The notes under the pieces are model-generated. The model saw only the letters and a program-made list of their open reading frames with translations. It was not told the DNA's origin and ran no database searches. A program made the position numbers and the translations under genes. From Thermus islandicus DSM 21543 (GTDB taxonomy: Bacteria > Deinococcota > Deinococci > Deinococcales > Thermaceae), in NCBI RefSeq assembly GCF_000421625.1, contig NZ_ATXJ01000006.1, forward strand, positions 1 to 64,000: DNA of 64,000 nt, read 5' to 3'. This document shows positions 42,137-50,886 of this stretch, piece after piece (position 1 is the stretch's first letter; every line of letters begins with the position of its first letter).

Positions 42137-42167
42137 AGTGTAGCAGGAAACGCCCTCCGGCTACAAT
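42137..42167. promoter_or_regulatory. Overlapping divergent promoters of infC and the enoyl-CoA hydratase gene
   Basis: Rightward -10 TACAAT (42162-42167) lies six bases before the hydratase ATG. Leftward, TTGTAG (complement of 42161-42166) and TACACT (complement of 42137-42142) form a -35/-10 pair for infC with 18-bp spacing. The rightward -10 and leftward -35 are the same bases, so the two polymerases should exclude each other. Confidence 0.55.
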
Positions 42168-42173
42168 GGGGGC

Positions 42174-42935
42174 ATGGTCCAGACGGAAAGAGGCCGGGTG
42201 GCCACGGTCTTCCTCAACGACCCCGAGCGGCGTAACCCCCTTTCCCCGGAGATGGTAGGGGGGCTCTTGGAGGCGCTGGAGGCCCTCGAGGCCGACCCCG
42301 GGGTGAGGGTGGTGGTCCTCACGGGCAAGGGCCGAGCCTTCAGCGCCGGGGCGGACCTGGCCTTTTTGGAAAAGGTCACGGAGCTTGGGGCCGAGGAGAA
42401 CTACCGCCACTCCCTCTCCCTCATGCGGCTCTTCCACCGCCTTTACACCTTTCCCAAGCCCACCGTGGCGGCAGTGAACGGTCCGGCGGTGGCGGGGGGG
42501 GCCGGCCTCGCCTTGGCCTCGGACCTGGTGGTGATGGACGAGGAGGCCCAGATGGGCTTCACCGAGGTGAGGATCGGGTTTGTGGCCGCCTTGGTCTCTG
42601 TTCTCCTCACCCGGGCCGTGGGGGAGAAGGTGGCCAAGGACCTCCTCCTCACGGGGAGGCTCTTAGGGGCAGAGGAGGCCAAGGCCCTGGGCCTCGTAAA
42701 CCGCCTGGCCGCGCCGGGAAAGGCCTTGGAAGAGGCCCGGGCCCTGGCGGAGGAGGTAGCGGCCAATGCCCCCACCTCCCTCCGCCTTACCAAAGAACTC
42801 CTCCTCGCCCTCCCGGGCATGGGCCTCGAGGAGGGCTTCCGCCTGGCGGCCCTGGCCAACGCTTGGGTGCGGGAGACCGGGGATCTGAAGGAGGGCATCC
42901 GCGCCTTCTTTGAACGGCGCAAACCCCGGTTCTAA
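42174..42935 (+). CDS. Enoyl-CoA hydratase/isomerase family protein
   Basis: 253 residues, crotonase fold. VFLNDPERRNPLSPEM, the oxyanion-hole segment GRAFSAGADLAFLE and NGPAVAGGAGLALASDLVV, then FTEVRIGFVAA with a conserved Glu. Likely hydrates enoyl-CoA in beta-oxidation or phenylacetate ring-product breakdown (PaaF-like), but sequence does not fix the substrate. It has a leaderless start, lies divergent from infC, and two hairpins follow its stop. The neighbouring leftward paaK operon makes an aromatic role possible. Confidence 0.85.
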   Translation: MVQTERGRVATVFLNDPERRNPLSPEMVGGLLEALEALEADPGVRVVVLTGKGRAFSAGADLAFLEKVTELGAEENYRHSLSLMRLFHRLYTFPKPTVAAVNGPAVAGGAGLALASDLVVMDEEAQMGFTEVRIGFVAALVSVLLTRAVGEKVAKDLLLTGRLLGAEEAKALGLVNRLAAPGKALEEARALAEEVAANAPTSLRLTKELLLALPGMGLEEGFRLAALANAWVRETGDLKEGIRAFFERRKPRF

Positions 42936-42955
42936 TACCACCCCATGCGGACTTG

Positions 42956-42997
42956 CCCCCGCCTGAGGGCCCCGGTGGAAAGTCCCGGCGGGGTTTT
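42956..42997 (+). terminator. Terminator of the enoyl-CoA hydratase gene
   Basis: CCCCGCC (ending at 42963) pairs with GGCGGGG (42987-42993), followed by TTTT. Confidence 0.65.
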
Positions 42998-43019
42998 CGG
43001 GACATCCCGTTGGTTTCGC

Positions 43020-43053
43020 AACCTGGGGTATGCTCCCGGGAAAGCCCCAGGTT
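43020..43053. terminator. Bidirectional terminator hairpin
   Basis: AACCTGGGG (43020-43028) and CCCCAGGTT (43045-43053) form a 9-bp stem, T-tailed to the right and touching the stop codon of the leftward thioesterase gene. It can close both converging transcripts. Confidence 0.65.
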
Positions 43054-43478
43054 TAGGCCCTGCCCTTTTTCTGCGCCCACCTCTCCTTGAGGCGAGCGAA
43101 GAGGGCCTCCACCTTGGCCTTGGGCAGGATCACCTGCTCCGTCCGCCCCTTGCCCATCAGGTCGCCAAGCTCGTTGTAGGCCTCCATGACGGCGTAGACG
43201 CGATTTCCCTCGGTGCGCTCGTGGCGGGCCACGATGCGCACCCGCATCCCCGGTAGCGCCGAGGCCAGGTGCCGCACCTCCACATAGCTCCCGATCCCTT
43301 CCTCGCCTTCTTCCAGGAAGGGCAGGATGATCTTCCGGCCCGCCAGCTCCATGTGCTTGGCCATCCAGTAGGTGGCGTAGACAGGATGGACGGGGCCGAG
43401 CTCCTCAAAGTTCACCGTCATCTCCTCGGTGACCACGGTCTCAAAGACCGCCTCGTAGCCTTGGGGAATGGGGCGCAT
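43053..43478 (-). CDS. FlK-like hotdog thioesterase
   Basis: 141 residues. Hotdog-fold protein of the fluoroacetyl-CoA-thioesterase-like group: [22 protein letters not shown] (parts), [24 protein letters not shown] (parts), then a mixed beta ending. It would hydrolyse a small or aromatic acyl-CoA, perhaps to recover CoA from blocked phenylacetate intermediates. Last gene of the transport/paaK operon, one base after paaK. Confidence 0.75.
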   Translation of the reverse strand: MRPIPQGYEAVFETVVTEEMTVNFEELGPVHPVYATYWMAKHMELAGRKIILPFLEEGEEGIGSYVEVRHLASALPGMRVRIVARHERTEGNRVYAVMEAYNELGDLMGKGRTEQVILPKAKVEALFARLKERWAQKKGRA

Positions 43479-43479
43479 G

Positions 43480-44817
43480 CTACTTCCTCAGGTCCAGAAC
43501 CCGCCTCAGCTTCCCCCCTTCGCTCCTTGGGGCCTGGCCCGGGGCCAACAGGGTCACCCTCATGCTCACCCCGATGGTGTCCTTGATCTTGTGGGCCACC
43601 TTTTCCCGGAGGGCATGGAGGCGATGGTCCGCCTCCACCACCTCGTCGGAGAGGACCTCCTGGCCGATTTGCCGGAAGAAGTCCTCGGAGACCTCCACCT
43701 TGAGCTCGGCCTCGTCCAGGGTACCCTCGCGGCGCACCACGATCTGGTAAAGGGGCACCACCTCGGGGATGCCCAGGAGAACGGCCTCCACCTGGGTGGG
43801 GTAGACGTTGACCCCCCGAACGATGAGCATATCGTCGGTACGCCCCAACACGGGCCCCATGCGCACATGGGTGCGGCCGCAGGCGCACGGCTCATGGGTG
43901 AGGAAGGTGAGGTCCCCGGTCCAGTAGCGGAGGAGGGGCATGGCCTCCTTGGTGAGGGTGGTGAGGACTAAGACCCCCACCTTGCCCTCGGGAAGGGGTT
44001 CCCCGGTATCGGGGTCCACCACCTCGGGGAGGAAGTGGTCCTCCCAGATGTGGCTCCCCCGCCTTTCCTCCACGCACTCGTTGGCCACCCCGGGCCCGAT
44101 GATCTCGGAGAGGCCGTAGATGTTGGTGCTCCTCACCCCAAGGCCCTCGTCCACCTGCTTCCTTATGGCCTCAGTCCAGGGCTCGGCGCCCAAGACGGCG
44201 TACTTTAGGGAGATCTCCTCTGGGGAAACCCCCCGCTTCCGGAACTCCTCCGCCAGGGTCTGGGCATAGGAAGGGGTACAGGAGATGACCTCGGGGCGAA
44301 GGTCTTGGATGAGCATGAGTTGGCGCTCGGTCATGCCCCCGGACACGGGGACCACGGTCATCCCCAAGGCCTCACCCCCCCCGTGGAGGCCCAACCCCCC
44401 CGTGAAAAGGCCGTAGCCGTAGGCGTTGTGGAGCATCATTCCGGGCCTCGCCCCGGCCGCCGCCAGGGAACGGGCCACCACCTCGGCGAAGACCTGAAGG
44501 TCGCCCTTGGTGTAGCCCACCACCATGGGCTTCCCGGTGGTGCCGCTAGAGGCGTGGATCCTGGCCAGGTTCTCCCGGGGCACGGCGAAGAGGCCAAAGG
44601 GGTAGTGGTCGCGAAGGTCCGCCTTTCGGGTGAAGGGGAGCCTGGGGAGGTCCTCGAGGCCCTTAAGCCCCTTGGGGTCCACCCCGGCCTCGTCCAGGAG
44701 CTTTCGGTAAAAGGGCACCCGCTCGTGGACGTAGGCCACCACCCGCTTAAGCCTTTCCTCCTGAAGCGCCCTAAGCCTAGGCCTCGGAAGGGCCTCCAGT
44801 TCCGGCTGGTACATCAT
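43480..44817 (-). CDS. paaK: Phenylacetate-CoA ligase
   Basis: 445 residues from the ATG at 44817, eight bases after AGGAGG; a GTG at 44826 overlaps that ribosome site and is rejected. ANL-family motifs in PaaK form: [44 protein letters not shown], and the [20 protein letters not shown] linker (parts). It makes phenylacetyl-CoA, the substrate of PaaABC. It overlaps paaI by 41 bases, in an operon whose promoter has the PaaR-type palindrome. Confidence 0.95.
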   Translation of the reverse strand: MMYQPELEALPRPRLRALQEERLKRVVAYVHERVPFYRKLLDEAGVDPKGLKGLEDLPRLPFTRKADLRDHYPFGLFAVPRENLARIHASSGTTGKPMVVGYTKGDLQVFAEVVARSLAAAGARPGMMLHNAYGYGLFTGGLGLHGGGEALGMTVVPVSGGMTERQLMLIQDLRPEVISCTPSYAQTLAEEFRKRGVSPEEISLKYAVLGAEPWTEAIRKQVDEGLGVRSTNIYGLSEIIGPGVANECVEERRGSHIWEDHFLPEVVDPDTGEPLPEGKVGVLVLTTLTKEAMPLLRYWTGDLTFLTHEPCACGRTHVRMGPVLGRTDDMLIVRGVNVYPTQVEAVLLGIPEVVPLYQIVVRREGTLDEAELKVEVSEDFFRQIGQEVLSDEVVEADHRLHALREKVAHKIKDTIGVSMRVTLLAPGQAPRSEGGKLRRVLDLRK

Positions 44818-45181
44818 CCCCGTCACCTCCTAAGCGAAAAACCGTTCCCGTGAAGAGGGCCACGAGCCTCCCCCCGGAGACCACCTCCACCCGGTAGGTG
44901 GCCGTACGCCGGGAGAGGTGAACCTCCTGGGCCCGCGCCTCCACCTCCGCCCCCAGGGCAAGGGGCCGGAAGTAGTCCATGCGGCAGGAGAGGGCCACGG
45001 CGGGCCCCCGGGAGTTGCTGGCGAGGGCGAAGGCGCTGTCGGCCAGGGCGTAGAGGAAGCCCCCGTGGGCGGTGCCGTGGAGGTTGAGGTGGTGCGCCTC
45101 CACCCGCCCCCCCACCGCCGCCTCCCCAGGACCCAGGGAGAGCACCCGGAGCCCCAAGGCCTCCCGGAAGGGGTCCCTCAT
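44777..45181 (-). CDS. paaI: Phenylacetyl-CoA thioesterase PaaI
   Basis: 134 residues, hotdog fold. HHLNLHGTAHGGFLYALADSAFALASN (parts) carries the catalytic Asp and the HGG motif; SRRTATYRVEV and [16 protein letters not shown] follow. It is very close to the T. thermophilus PaaI of known structure as I recall it. It hydrolyses hydroxylated phenylacetyl-CoA dead ends. Overlaps livF by four bases at its start and paaK at its end. Confidence 0.93.
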   Translation of the reverse strand: MRDPFREALGLRVLSLGPGEAAVGGRVEAHHLNLHGTAHGGFLYALADSAFALASNSRGPAVALSCRMDYFRPLALGAEVEARAQEVHLSRRTATYRVEVVSGGRLVALFTGTVFRLGGDGDDVPAGTGGPSEA

Positions 45182-45909
45182 CCCTCCCCCACCTCCCGCG
45201 CCGCCCCCAGGTAGGCCTCCACCACCCGGGGGTTCTGCCTGAGCTCTTCCGCCCGCCCCGAAAGGGCCACCTCCCCCGCCTCCAACACCACCGCCCGGTC
45301 CGCGAGGGCGAGGGCCATCCTGGCGTTTTGCTCCACCACAAGGAGGGTCGCTCCCTCCCCCTTGAGGGCGGCGAGGATGCGGAAGATCTCCTGCACGATG
45401 AGGGGAGCGAGGCCCAAGGAGGGCTCGTCCAGAAGGAGGAGGCGGGGCCTGGCCATCAGGGCCCGGCCCAGGGCCAGCATCTGCTGCTCCCCTCCAGAAA
45501 GCGTCCCCGCAGGCTGGCGCCGCCTTTCCTCCAGGCGGGGAAAGAGGGCGTAGACCCGCTTGAGGTCCGCCCTCAGGTCCTCTCCCCTCTTAAAGCGGGA
45601 AAACCCCCCAAGGAGGAGGTTGTCCTCCACGGAAAGCCCTGGGAAAAGGGCCCGCCCCTCGGGGACGAGGACCACCCCCCGGGCGAGGAGGGCCTCGGGG
45701 GTCCTCTGGGGGAGGGCCTCCCCTAGGAGGCGCACCTCCCCCTCGGCCCGGGCGAGGCCGAGAAGCCCCCGAAGCACACTCGTCTTCCCCGCCCCGTTGG
45801 GGCCGATGAGGGCCAGGGCCTCCCCCTCCTCCAGGGCGAAGCCCACCCCTCGCACCGCCTCCAGGGCCCCGTAGCGCACCGTGAGGTCCCGCACCTCTAA
45901 GAGGCTCAT
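45178..45909 (-). CDS. Branched-chain-type ABC transporter ATPase, LivF type
   Basis: 243 residues. Walker A IGPNGAGKTS, Q-loop and LSGGEQQMLALGRALMARPRLLLLDEPSLG (signature and Walker B, quoted in parts), VVEQNA H-loop region. The second ATPase of a Liv/HAAT-family importer. It overlaps the LivM-LivG gene by four bases and paaI by four, which ties transport to phenylacetate metabolism. Confidence 0.93.
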   Translation of the reverse strand: MSLLEVRDLTVRYGALEAVRGVGFALEEGEALALIGPNGAGKTSVLRGLLGLARAEGEVRLLGEALPQRTPEALLARGVVLVPEGRALFPGLSVEDNLLLGGFSRFKRGEDLRADLKRVYALFPRLEERRRQPAGTLSGGEQQMLALGRALMARPRLLLLDEPSLGLAPLIVQEIFRILAALKGEGATLLVVEQNARMALALADRAVVLEAGEVALSGRAEELRQNPRVVEAYLGAAREVGEG

Positions 45910-47657
45910 GCCGCCTCCCCCAGATAGGCCGCCCGCACCAGGGGGTTCTTCCGCACCTCTTCGGGCGTCCCCTCGGCGATCTTCTCCCCGTAGTTCATCA
46001 CCACCACCCGGTCGGCAAGCCCCATGATGAGGTCCATGTCATGGTCCACCAGGAGGAGGCTGTACCCCTCCCGGGCGAGGGCCAAAAGAAGCCTCGCGAG
46101 CTCCCGCTTCTCCCCCGCCCTAAGCCCCGCCCCCGGCTCGTCCAGAAGGAGGACCTCCGCCCCCGAGGCGAGGAGCCTCGCGAGCTCCAAAAGGCGCTGC
46201 TGCCCCGCGGTGAGCCGGTCGGCCCGCTCCAGGGCCAGATCCCCCAGGCCCACCCGCCTCAGGGCCTCCCAGGCCGTGGCCAAGGCCCGCGCTTCCTCCT
46301 CCCGGTGAAGGCCGAGGAGCACCTGGAAGAACCCTGCCCGGGTCCTGGCGTAGGTGGCCAGGGCCACGTTCTCCAGCACCGTCATCTCCGGAAACACGTG
46401 GGGGTGCTGGAAAGTGCGGCCGAGGCCCAGGGGATGGACCCGGTAAGGGGGGAGGCCGGTGATCTCCCTTCCCAAGAAAAAGACCCGGCCGGAGTCGGGC
46501 CGGAGGGCCCCAGAAACGAGGTTAAAGGTGGTGCTCTTCCCCGCCCCATTGGGGCCGATCAGGGCCAGGATCTCCCCCCGCCTTAGGGCGAAGGAGACTC
46601 CGTTCACCGCCAAAAGCCCCCCGAAGGCCTTCCGCAGATCCCTGGCCTCCAGGACCACCTCCCCGCGCGCACCCGAGGGGGGCCTTAGGGGGAGGGGGGC
46701 CTTCTGGGGGAGGCTCGCCTTCCCCCGGGGAAGCCTCCTTGCGAGGAGGGGCCAGAGGCCCTGGGGGGCGAAGAGGAGGATCCCCGCCAAAACCAGGCCG
46801 TAGGCCACCGTCTCGTAGTTCCCCTGCTGGCCCAAAAGGAGAGGGAGGAGGTCCTTGAGCCAGTCCTCGAGGCCCGTGAAGAGGGCAGCCCCCAAAAGCA
46901 CCCCGGGAATCGTCCCCACCCCGCCCGCCACCGCCATCACCAGGTACTTGATGGAGGCCTCGAGGGAAAAGGGCGTGGGGTTCACGAAGCGCAGGAAGTG
47001 GGCGTAGAGGAACCCCGCAAGCCCCGCGATGGCCCCTGCGAGGAGGAAGGCCTGAAGGCGGAGGGCGGCCGGGTCCACCCCGAAGCTCGCCGCGGTGAGG
47101 GCATCCCCCCTTAGGGCGAGGAGGGCCCGGCCTAGGCGGCTTTCCCGGAGGTTTTGTAGGGCGAGGACAAGGAGGGCGAGGAAGAAGAGGCTCAAGAAGG
47201 CGTAGCGGAAGGGGGTGTCCAGGGGAAGGCCAAAGAGGACGAGGGCCGGGAGGTCCGTGAGCCCCGTGTGCCCCCCGGTGAGCCCCACCAGGTTCCCCGC
47301 CAGGATGTAGAGGGCCACCTGCCAGGCGATGGTGGAAAGGGGGAGGAAGTGCCCTTTAAGCCGCACCGTGAGCAGGCCCAGGACCAGGGCGAAGGCCAGG
47401 GTGAGGAGAAGCCCTAGGAGGAGGCCCGCCCAGGGGGAAAGGCCCGTCCCCTTGGCGAGGAGGGCGGTGGCGTAGGCCGCCACCCCCATGAAGGCCGCCT
47501 GCGCGAAGCTCGTCATCCCCCCAAGCCCGGTGAGAACGTAAAGGGAAAGGGCCACCAGGCCCGAGAGGGCGAAGAAGTTAAGCAGGGTGAGGGAGAAGGG
47601 GAAGGGGGAGAGGAGGAAGGGAAGGAGGAGAAGGGCAAAACCGAGGTACCGCCTCAT
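45906..47657 (-). CDS. Fused LivM permease and LivG ATPase
   Basis: 583 residues in one chain. Residues 1-310 are a LivM-type permease (GGMTSFAQAAFMGVAAYATA, RLKGHFLPLSTIA, MAVAGGVGTIPG). After a proline-rich linker, residues about 332-583 are a LivG ATPase with Walker A GPNGAGKS at 368-375, GLGRTFQ, LTAGQQRLLELARLLASG (C-loop; note TAGQQ where LSGGQQ is usual) and LLLDEPGAG. Such fusions fix a 1:1 ratio of the two parts. Overlaps at both ends by four bases. Confidence 0.93.
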   Translation of the reverse strand: MRRYLGFALLLLPFLLSPFPFSLTLLNFFALSGLVALSLYVLTGLGGMTSFAQAAFMGVAAYATALLAKGTGLSPWAGLLLGLLLTLAFALVLGLLTVRLKGHFLPLSTIAWQVALYILAGNLVGLTGGHTGLTDLPALVLFGLPLDTPFRYAFLSLFFLALLVLALQNLRESRLGRALLALRGDALTAASFGVDPAALRLQAFLLAGAIAGLAGFLYAHFLRFVNPTPFSLEASIKYLVMAVAGGVGTIPGVLLGAALFTGLEDWLKDLLPLLLGQQGNYETVAYGLVLAGILLFAPQGLWPLLARRLPRGKASLPQKAPLPLRPPSGARGEVVLEARDLRKAFGGLLAVNGVSFALRRGEILALIGPNGAGKSTTFNLVSGALRPDSGRVFFLGREITGLPPYRVHPLGLGRTFQHPHVFPEMTVLENVALATYARTRAGFFQVLLGLHREEEARALATAWEALRRVGLGDLALERADRLTAGQQRLLELARLLASGAEVLLLDEPGAGLRAGEKRELARLLLALAREGYSLLLVDHDMDLIMGLADRVVVMNYGEKIAEGTPEEVRKNPLVRAAYLGEAA

Positions 47658-48631
47658 TCCTCCACCCCCTTCGCCCGCAGGCTCTGGTAGAAGAGGGCCG
47701 GCACCAGGAGAAGAAAGGCCAAGGCGTCCTTGTAGGCGCTGGCGTAGAAGCTGGTGAAACTCTCAAAAAAGGCCACGAGCAGCGCCCCCAAAAAGGCCAC
47801 CGGGTAGCTCAAAAGCCCCCCCAGGATCGCCGCCACGAAGCCCTTCAGACCCAGCATGAACCCCATGAAGTAAGCGGCGTTGATGAGGGGCGCGAGGAGG
47901 AGCCCCGAGAGGGCCGCCATGAGGCTCGCGATGGCGAAGGCCACCATCCCCGCCTCCTCCGGACGGATCCCGCAAAGCCTGGCCCCAAGCCGGTTCTCCG
48001 CCGCCGCCAGAAGGGCCTTGCCGAAGAGGGCGCGGCGAAAGAAGAGGTAAAGGGCAAGCACCGAGGCCAGGGCAAAGGCGAGGACCAGGACCCCCTGCCA
48101 GCTGAGGCCCACGGTGGCCTCTCCCGGTAGGAGAGGCTCGGGGCGGAACTGCTCGGGGCCGAAGAAGACGAGCCCGAGCCCCTGGTAGGCCACGTGGAGC
48201 CCCACCGCCATGATGAGGAGGGCCAGGACCGTGGCCTCCCGCATGGGCTGGAAGAAGACCCGGTAGGTGGAAACCCCCAGGTAGACCACGAGGAGGAGGG
48301 CCGCCAGATAGGCCAGGGGCGCCACCCCCCGGGCGAGGAGGAAGAGGAGGAAAAGCCCCGCCCCCCCGAGGAGGGGAAGGGCCCGGCCCCGGCCCCGCTC
48401 CAGGAGCGCCCAAAGAACCCCCAGGACCAGGGCGAGCCCCAGCGTCCCGGGGAGTTTTCCCGACTGGAGCCAGACCAGGGAGAGGGGAGCAAACATCATG
48501 AGCTCCCCAATGGGGACCAGGATCACCCGGGTTACGGTGAAGACCAGGACCAGGGCCAGGGCCAAAAGGCCGTAGACCACCCCGTTCTGCAGGCCGTCCA
48601 GAAGGAGGAAACCGAGGATGGTGGCGTCCAT
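47654..48631 (-). CDS. LivH-type permease of the aromatic-acid/branched-chain importer
   Basis: 325 residues, about nine helices. LQNGVVYGLLALALVLVFTVTRV at the start (part), NRLGARLCGIRPEEAGMVAFAIAS (the ATPase-contact region, part), and AAILGGLLSYPVAFLGALL near the end. Partners LivM-LivG. It starts three bases after the binding-protein stop. Confidence 0.92.
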   Translation of the reverse strand: MDATILGFLLLDGLQNGVVYGLLALALVLVFTVTRVILVPIGELMMFAPLSLVWLQSGKLPGTLGLALVLGVLWALLERGRGRALPLLGGAGLFLLFLLARGVAPLAYLAALLLVVYLGVSTYRVFFQPMREATVLALLIMAVGLHVAYQGLGLVFFGPEQFRPEPLLPGEATVGLSWQGVLVLAFALASVLALYLFFRRALFGKALLAAAENRLGARLCGIRPEEAGMVAFAIASLMAALSGLLLAPLINAAYFMGFMLGLKGFVAAILGGLLSYPVAFLGALLVAFFESFTSFYASAYKDALAFLLLVPALFYQSLRAKGVEE

Positions 48632-48634
48632 GGC

Positions 48635-49807
48635 CTAACGGAAGGTGCGGATGAGCTTCCAGCGGCCCCCTTCCACCTGGACCATCACCGCCGCGTCCTC
48701 AAAGCGGAGGCCCAAGTGGTCCTCCTTGCTGAAGGTGAAGATCCCGTGGGTGGCCACCAGGCCCCTCGTGGCCTCAATCTCGTCCCGGAGGGCGGCACGG
48801 AAGGCGGCGAGGTCCTTTTCGGGGTCGGCCTTCCTGAGGGCGCGCTCCAGGGCCGGCCTCAGGATGAGCCAGGCGTCCCAGGCGTGGGCCCCAAAGGTGG
48901 AGTAGGAGCCGATGCCGTACTTGGCCTCGTAGCGCTGGATGTAGTCCAGGGCCACCCGCTTGGAGGGGAAGCTACCCGGGAGCTGCTCGGCCACCAGGAT
49001 GGGCCCGGCGGGGAGGAGGGTGCCCTCCACGTCCTTGCCGCCCACCCGGAGGAAGTCGGGGTTGGCCACGCCATGGGTTTGGTAGATGAGGCCGGCGTAG
49101 CCCCGCTCCTTGAGGGTTCGCTGGGGCAGGACGGCAGGGGTGCCGCTTGCGCCGATGAGGACGGCCTCAGGCCTGCGGGCCAGGATCCTCAGCACCTGGC
49201 CGGTGACGCTGGTGTCCGTACGGTTGTAGCGCTCGCTGGCCACCACCTGGATCCCCTTGGCCTTCGCCTCGGCCTCAAAGAAGCGGGCCCAGCCCTCACC
49301 GTAGGCGTCGTTGAAGCCGATGTAGCCCACGGTCCTTACCCCACGGGCCGCCATATCGGCCACGATGGCCCGGGCCATGAGCTCCTCCGTCTGAGGGGTC
49401 TTGAAGACCCAGTAGCGCTGGGCGTCCACGGGGTAGATGATGTCCTTGCTGGCGGCCAGGGAGATCATGGGCACCTTGGCCTCAGCCACCACCGGGATCA
49501 TTCCCAGGGAGGCCGGGGTGGTGGTGGTGCCGATGACGGCCACTACCCCTTCCTCCACCAGCTTCCTGGTGTTGCGCACCGCCTGGGTGGTATCGGAGGC
49601 ATCGTCCAGAAGGACGAACTCCACCTTCCTCCCCCCCACACCCCCCTGGCGGCTGAGGAGCTCTTGCAAAAGGAGGAAGGTGTTCCGCTCCGGGATGCCC
49701 AAGGAGGCCGCCGGGCCGGTAGCCGAGACCACCACGCCCACCTTGAGGGGAGCCTGGGCCAAGGCGCCCAGGGCCAGAACCAGAACCGCTGCTAACCCAC
49801 GCTTCAT
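48635..49807 (-). CDS. Substrate-binding protein of the Liv-type importer
   Basis: 390 residues. Signal peptide RGLAAVLVLALGALAQA (cleavage after residue 18). The mature part is a type-I periplasmic binding protein of the Leu/Ile/Val or HAAT family: VVSATGPAASLGIPERNTF, ASDTTQAVRNTRKLVEEGVVAVIG (parts), GFNDAYGEGWARFF. Promoter palindromes shared with paaR, and paaI-paaK downstream in the same operon, point to phenylacetate or a related aromatic acid as ligand rather than leucine. Confidence 0.88.
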   Translation of the reverse strand: MKRGLAAVLVLALGALAQAPLKVGVVVSATGPAASLGIPERNTFLLLQELLSRQGGVGGRKVEFVLLDDASDTTQAVRNTRKLVEEGVVAVIGTTTTPASLGMIPVVAEAKVPMISLAASKDIIYPVDAQRYWVFKTPQTEELMARAIVADMAARGVRTVGYIGFNDAYGEGWARFFEAEAKAKGIQVVASERYNRTDTSVTGQVLRILARRPEAVLIGASGTPAVLPQRTLKERGYAGLIYQTHGVANPDFLRVGGKDVEGTLLPAGPILVAEQLPGSFPSKRVALDYIQRYEAKYGIGSYSTFGAHAWDAWLILRPALERALRKADPEKDLAAFRAALRDEIEATRGLVATHGIFTFSKEDHLGLRFEDAAVMVQVEGGRWKLIRTFR

Positions 49808-49838
49808 CCTTCACCTCCTCTGCCAGCCTTGCGGCTAG

Positions 49839-49894
49839 CTAACAAACGTTTGTACCTTCGCCCCTAGTCTAGGGAGGGACCTTTGTCCCGTCAA
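49839..49894 (-). promoter_or_regulatory. Promoter and PaaR-type operator of the transport/paaK operon
   Basis: On the minus strand: -35 TTGACG (49889-49894), 17 bp, -10 TAGACT (49866-49871). ACAAACGTTTGTTAGC (49839-49854) matches ACAAGCGATTGTTAGC of the paaR promoter at 14 of 16 bases. In both promoters a GGGAC/GTCCC repeat lies 36-38 bases upstream of it (here 49876-49890). Confidence 0.7.
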
Positions 49895-49920
49895 GGGGCG
49901 GGCCTCCGGGACCCGCCCTT
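49893..49920 (-). terminator. Terminator of the hpa operon
   Basis: AAGGGCGGG, nine bases, CCCGCCCCTT on the minus strand (one bulged G), seven bases after the hpaD stop. Its last bases are already the -35 box of the next operon. Confidence 0.7.
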
Positions 49921-49926
49921 GGGGCC

Positions 49927-50886
49927 TTAGATCACGTGCTGGGGAAGGCCCTCAAGCCTCGAGGCCCTCGTGGGCACGGGCCTGCCCTCGAGGTCCAGAA
50001 GGGGGCTTCCCTCCAGGAACCAGCTCTTGGGGGTGCGGTGCCCCCAGAGGGTCTGCCGCCTGGGGTCGTTCAGGCTCCAGCGCACCGGGGGCAGGTCGGG
50101 GTCCACGGTGAGGTAGTCGGAGGTGTAGAGCTCCATGCGGTGCCCGTCGGGGTCCTTAAGGTAGAGGAACATGGCGTTGGAGATCCCGTGCCGCCCGGGG
50201 CCCCGCTCAATCTGGTCGGTGCGCATGGCCCCGGCCAGGATGTCCGCTGCCCTTAGGACGGCAAGGGGATCGGGGAGCCAGTAGGCGAAGTGGTGGAGCC
50301 TGGGGCCTTCCCCGTTGGTGAAGGCCACATCGTGGACGTTCCCCTTGCGGTGAAGCCAGCTCGCCCAAAGCCTCCCCTCGTCATCCTCCGTGTACTCGGT
50401 GAGGCGGAAGCCGAGGGCTTCTTGGTAAAGCCGCGTGGCCTCCCCCACCTCGGGGGAGAAGAGGTTCAGGTGGTCAATGCGGAGGATGCCGGGGCCCCGG
50501 TGCTCGTGGTAGCGCTGCAGCACCCGGGGAAGCTTCTCCGCCTGGAAGTAGAAGGCCAAGGGATAGCCGAAGGGGTCCTGGACCCGGAGGACCCTAGGCC
50601 GGCCCCAGTCCCCCTCGAGGCGGTGGGGCAGGCCCTCCCTCCTGGCCCAGGCCTCCAGGGCCTCAAGCCCTTCCTCCGAGTCCACCTTAAAGCCCAGGCT
50701 CCGCACCGCCGCCAGGGGGGCCTGGGTGAGCTTGAGGCTCCACTCCAGCTCCTCATAGCCCCGGAGGTAGGCGCTTTTCCCCTCCCGGTGCTCCACCCTT
50801 AGGCCCAGAAGCCCGTGGTAAAAGTCCAGGCTCCTTTCCAAGTCCTGGACCCAAAGCTCAATAAAGCCCACCCTCACGATGGCCAT
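49927..50886 (-). CDS. hpaD: 3,4-dihydroxyphenylacetate (homoprotocatechuate) 2,3-dioxygenase
   Basis: 319 residues from the ATG at 50886 (the longer frame to 51012 lies in hpaC). Two vicinal-oxygen-chelate modules; metal ligands are His in RIDHLNLF (module 2), His in RLHHFAYWL and Glu in DGHRMELYTSDY. It opens the ring of homoprotocatechuate next to the hydroxyl (extradiol) with Fe or Mn. Overlaps hpaC by 13 bases; last gene of the operon. Confidence 0.92.
   Translation of the reverse strand: MAIVRVGFIELWVQDLERSLDFYHGLLGLRVEHREGKSAYLRGYEELEWSLKLTQAPLAAVRSLGFKVDSEEGLEALEAWARREGLPHRLEGDWGRPRVLRVQDPFGYPLAFYFQAEKLPRVLQRYHEHRGPGILRIDHLNLFSPEVGEATRLYQEALGFRLTEYTEDDEGRLWASWLHRKGNVHDVAFTNGEGPRLHHFAYWLPDPLAVLRAADILAGAMRTDQIERGPGRHGISNAMFLYLKDPDGHRMELYTSDYLTVDPDLPPVRWSLNDPRRQTLWGHRTPKSWFLEGSPLLDLEGRPVPTRASRLEGLPQHVI

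Noticed and set aside
42936-43052. A small structured RNA or riboswitch between the hydratase and thioesterase genes
   Set aside because: The region folds well, but the two hairpins are explained as terminators of converging genes and no known riboswitch core is visible.
44818-44826. GTG at 44826 as the paaK start
   Set aside because: It lies inside the AGGAGGTG ribosome site used for the ATG at 44817.
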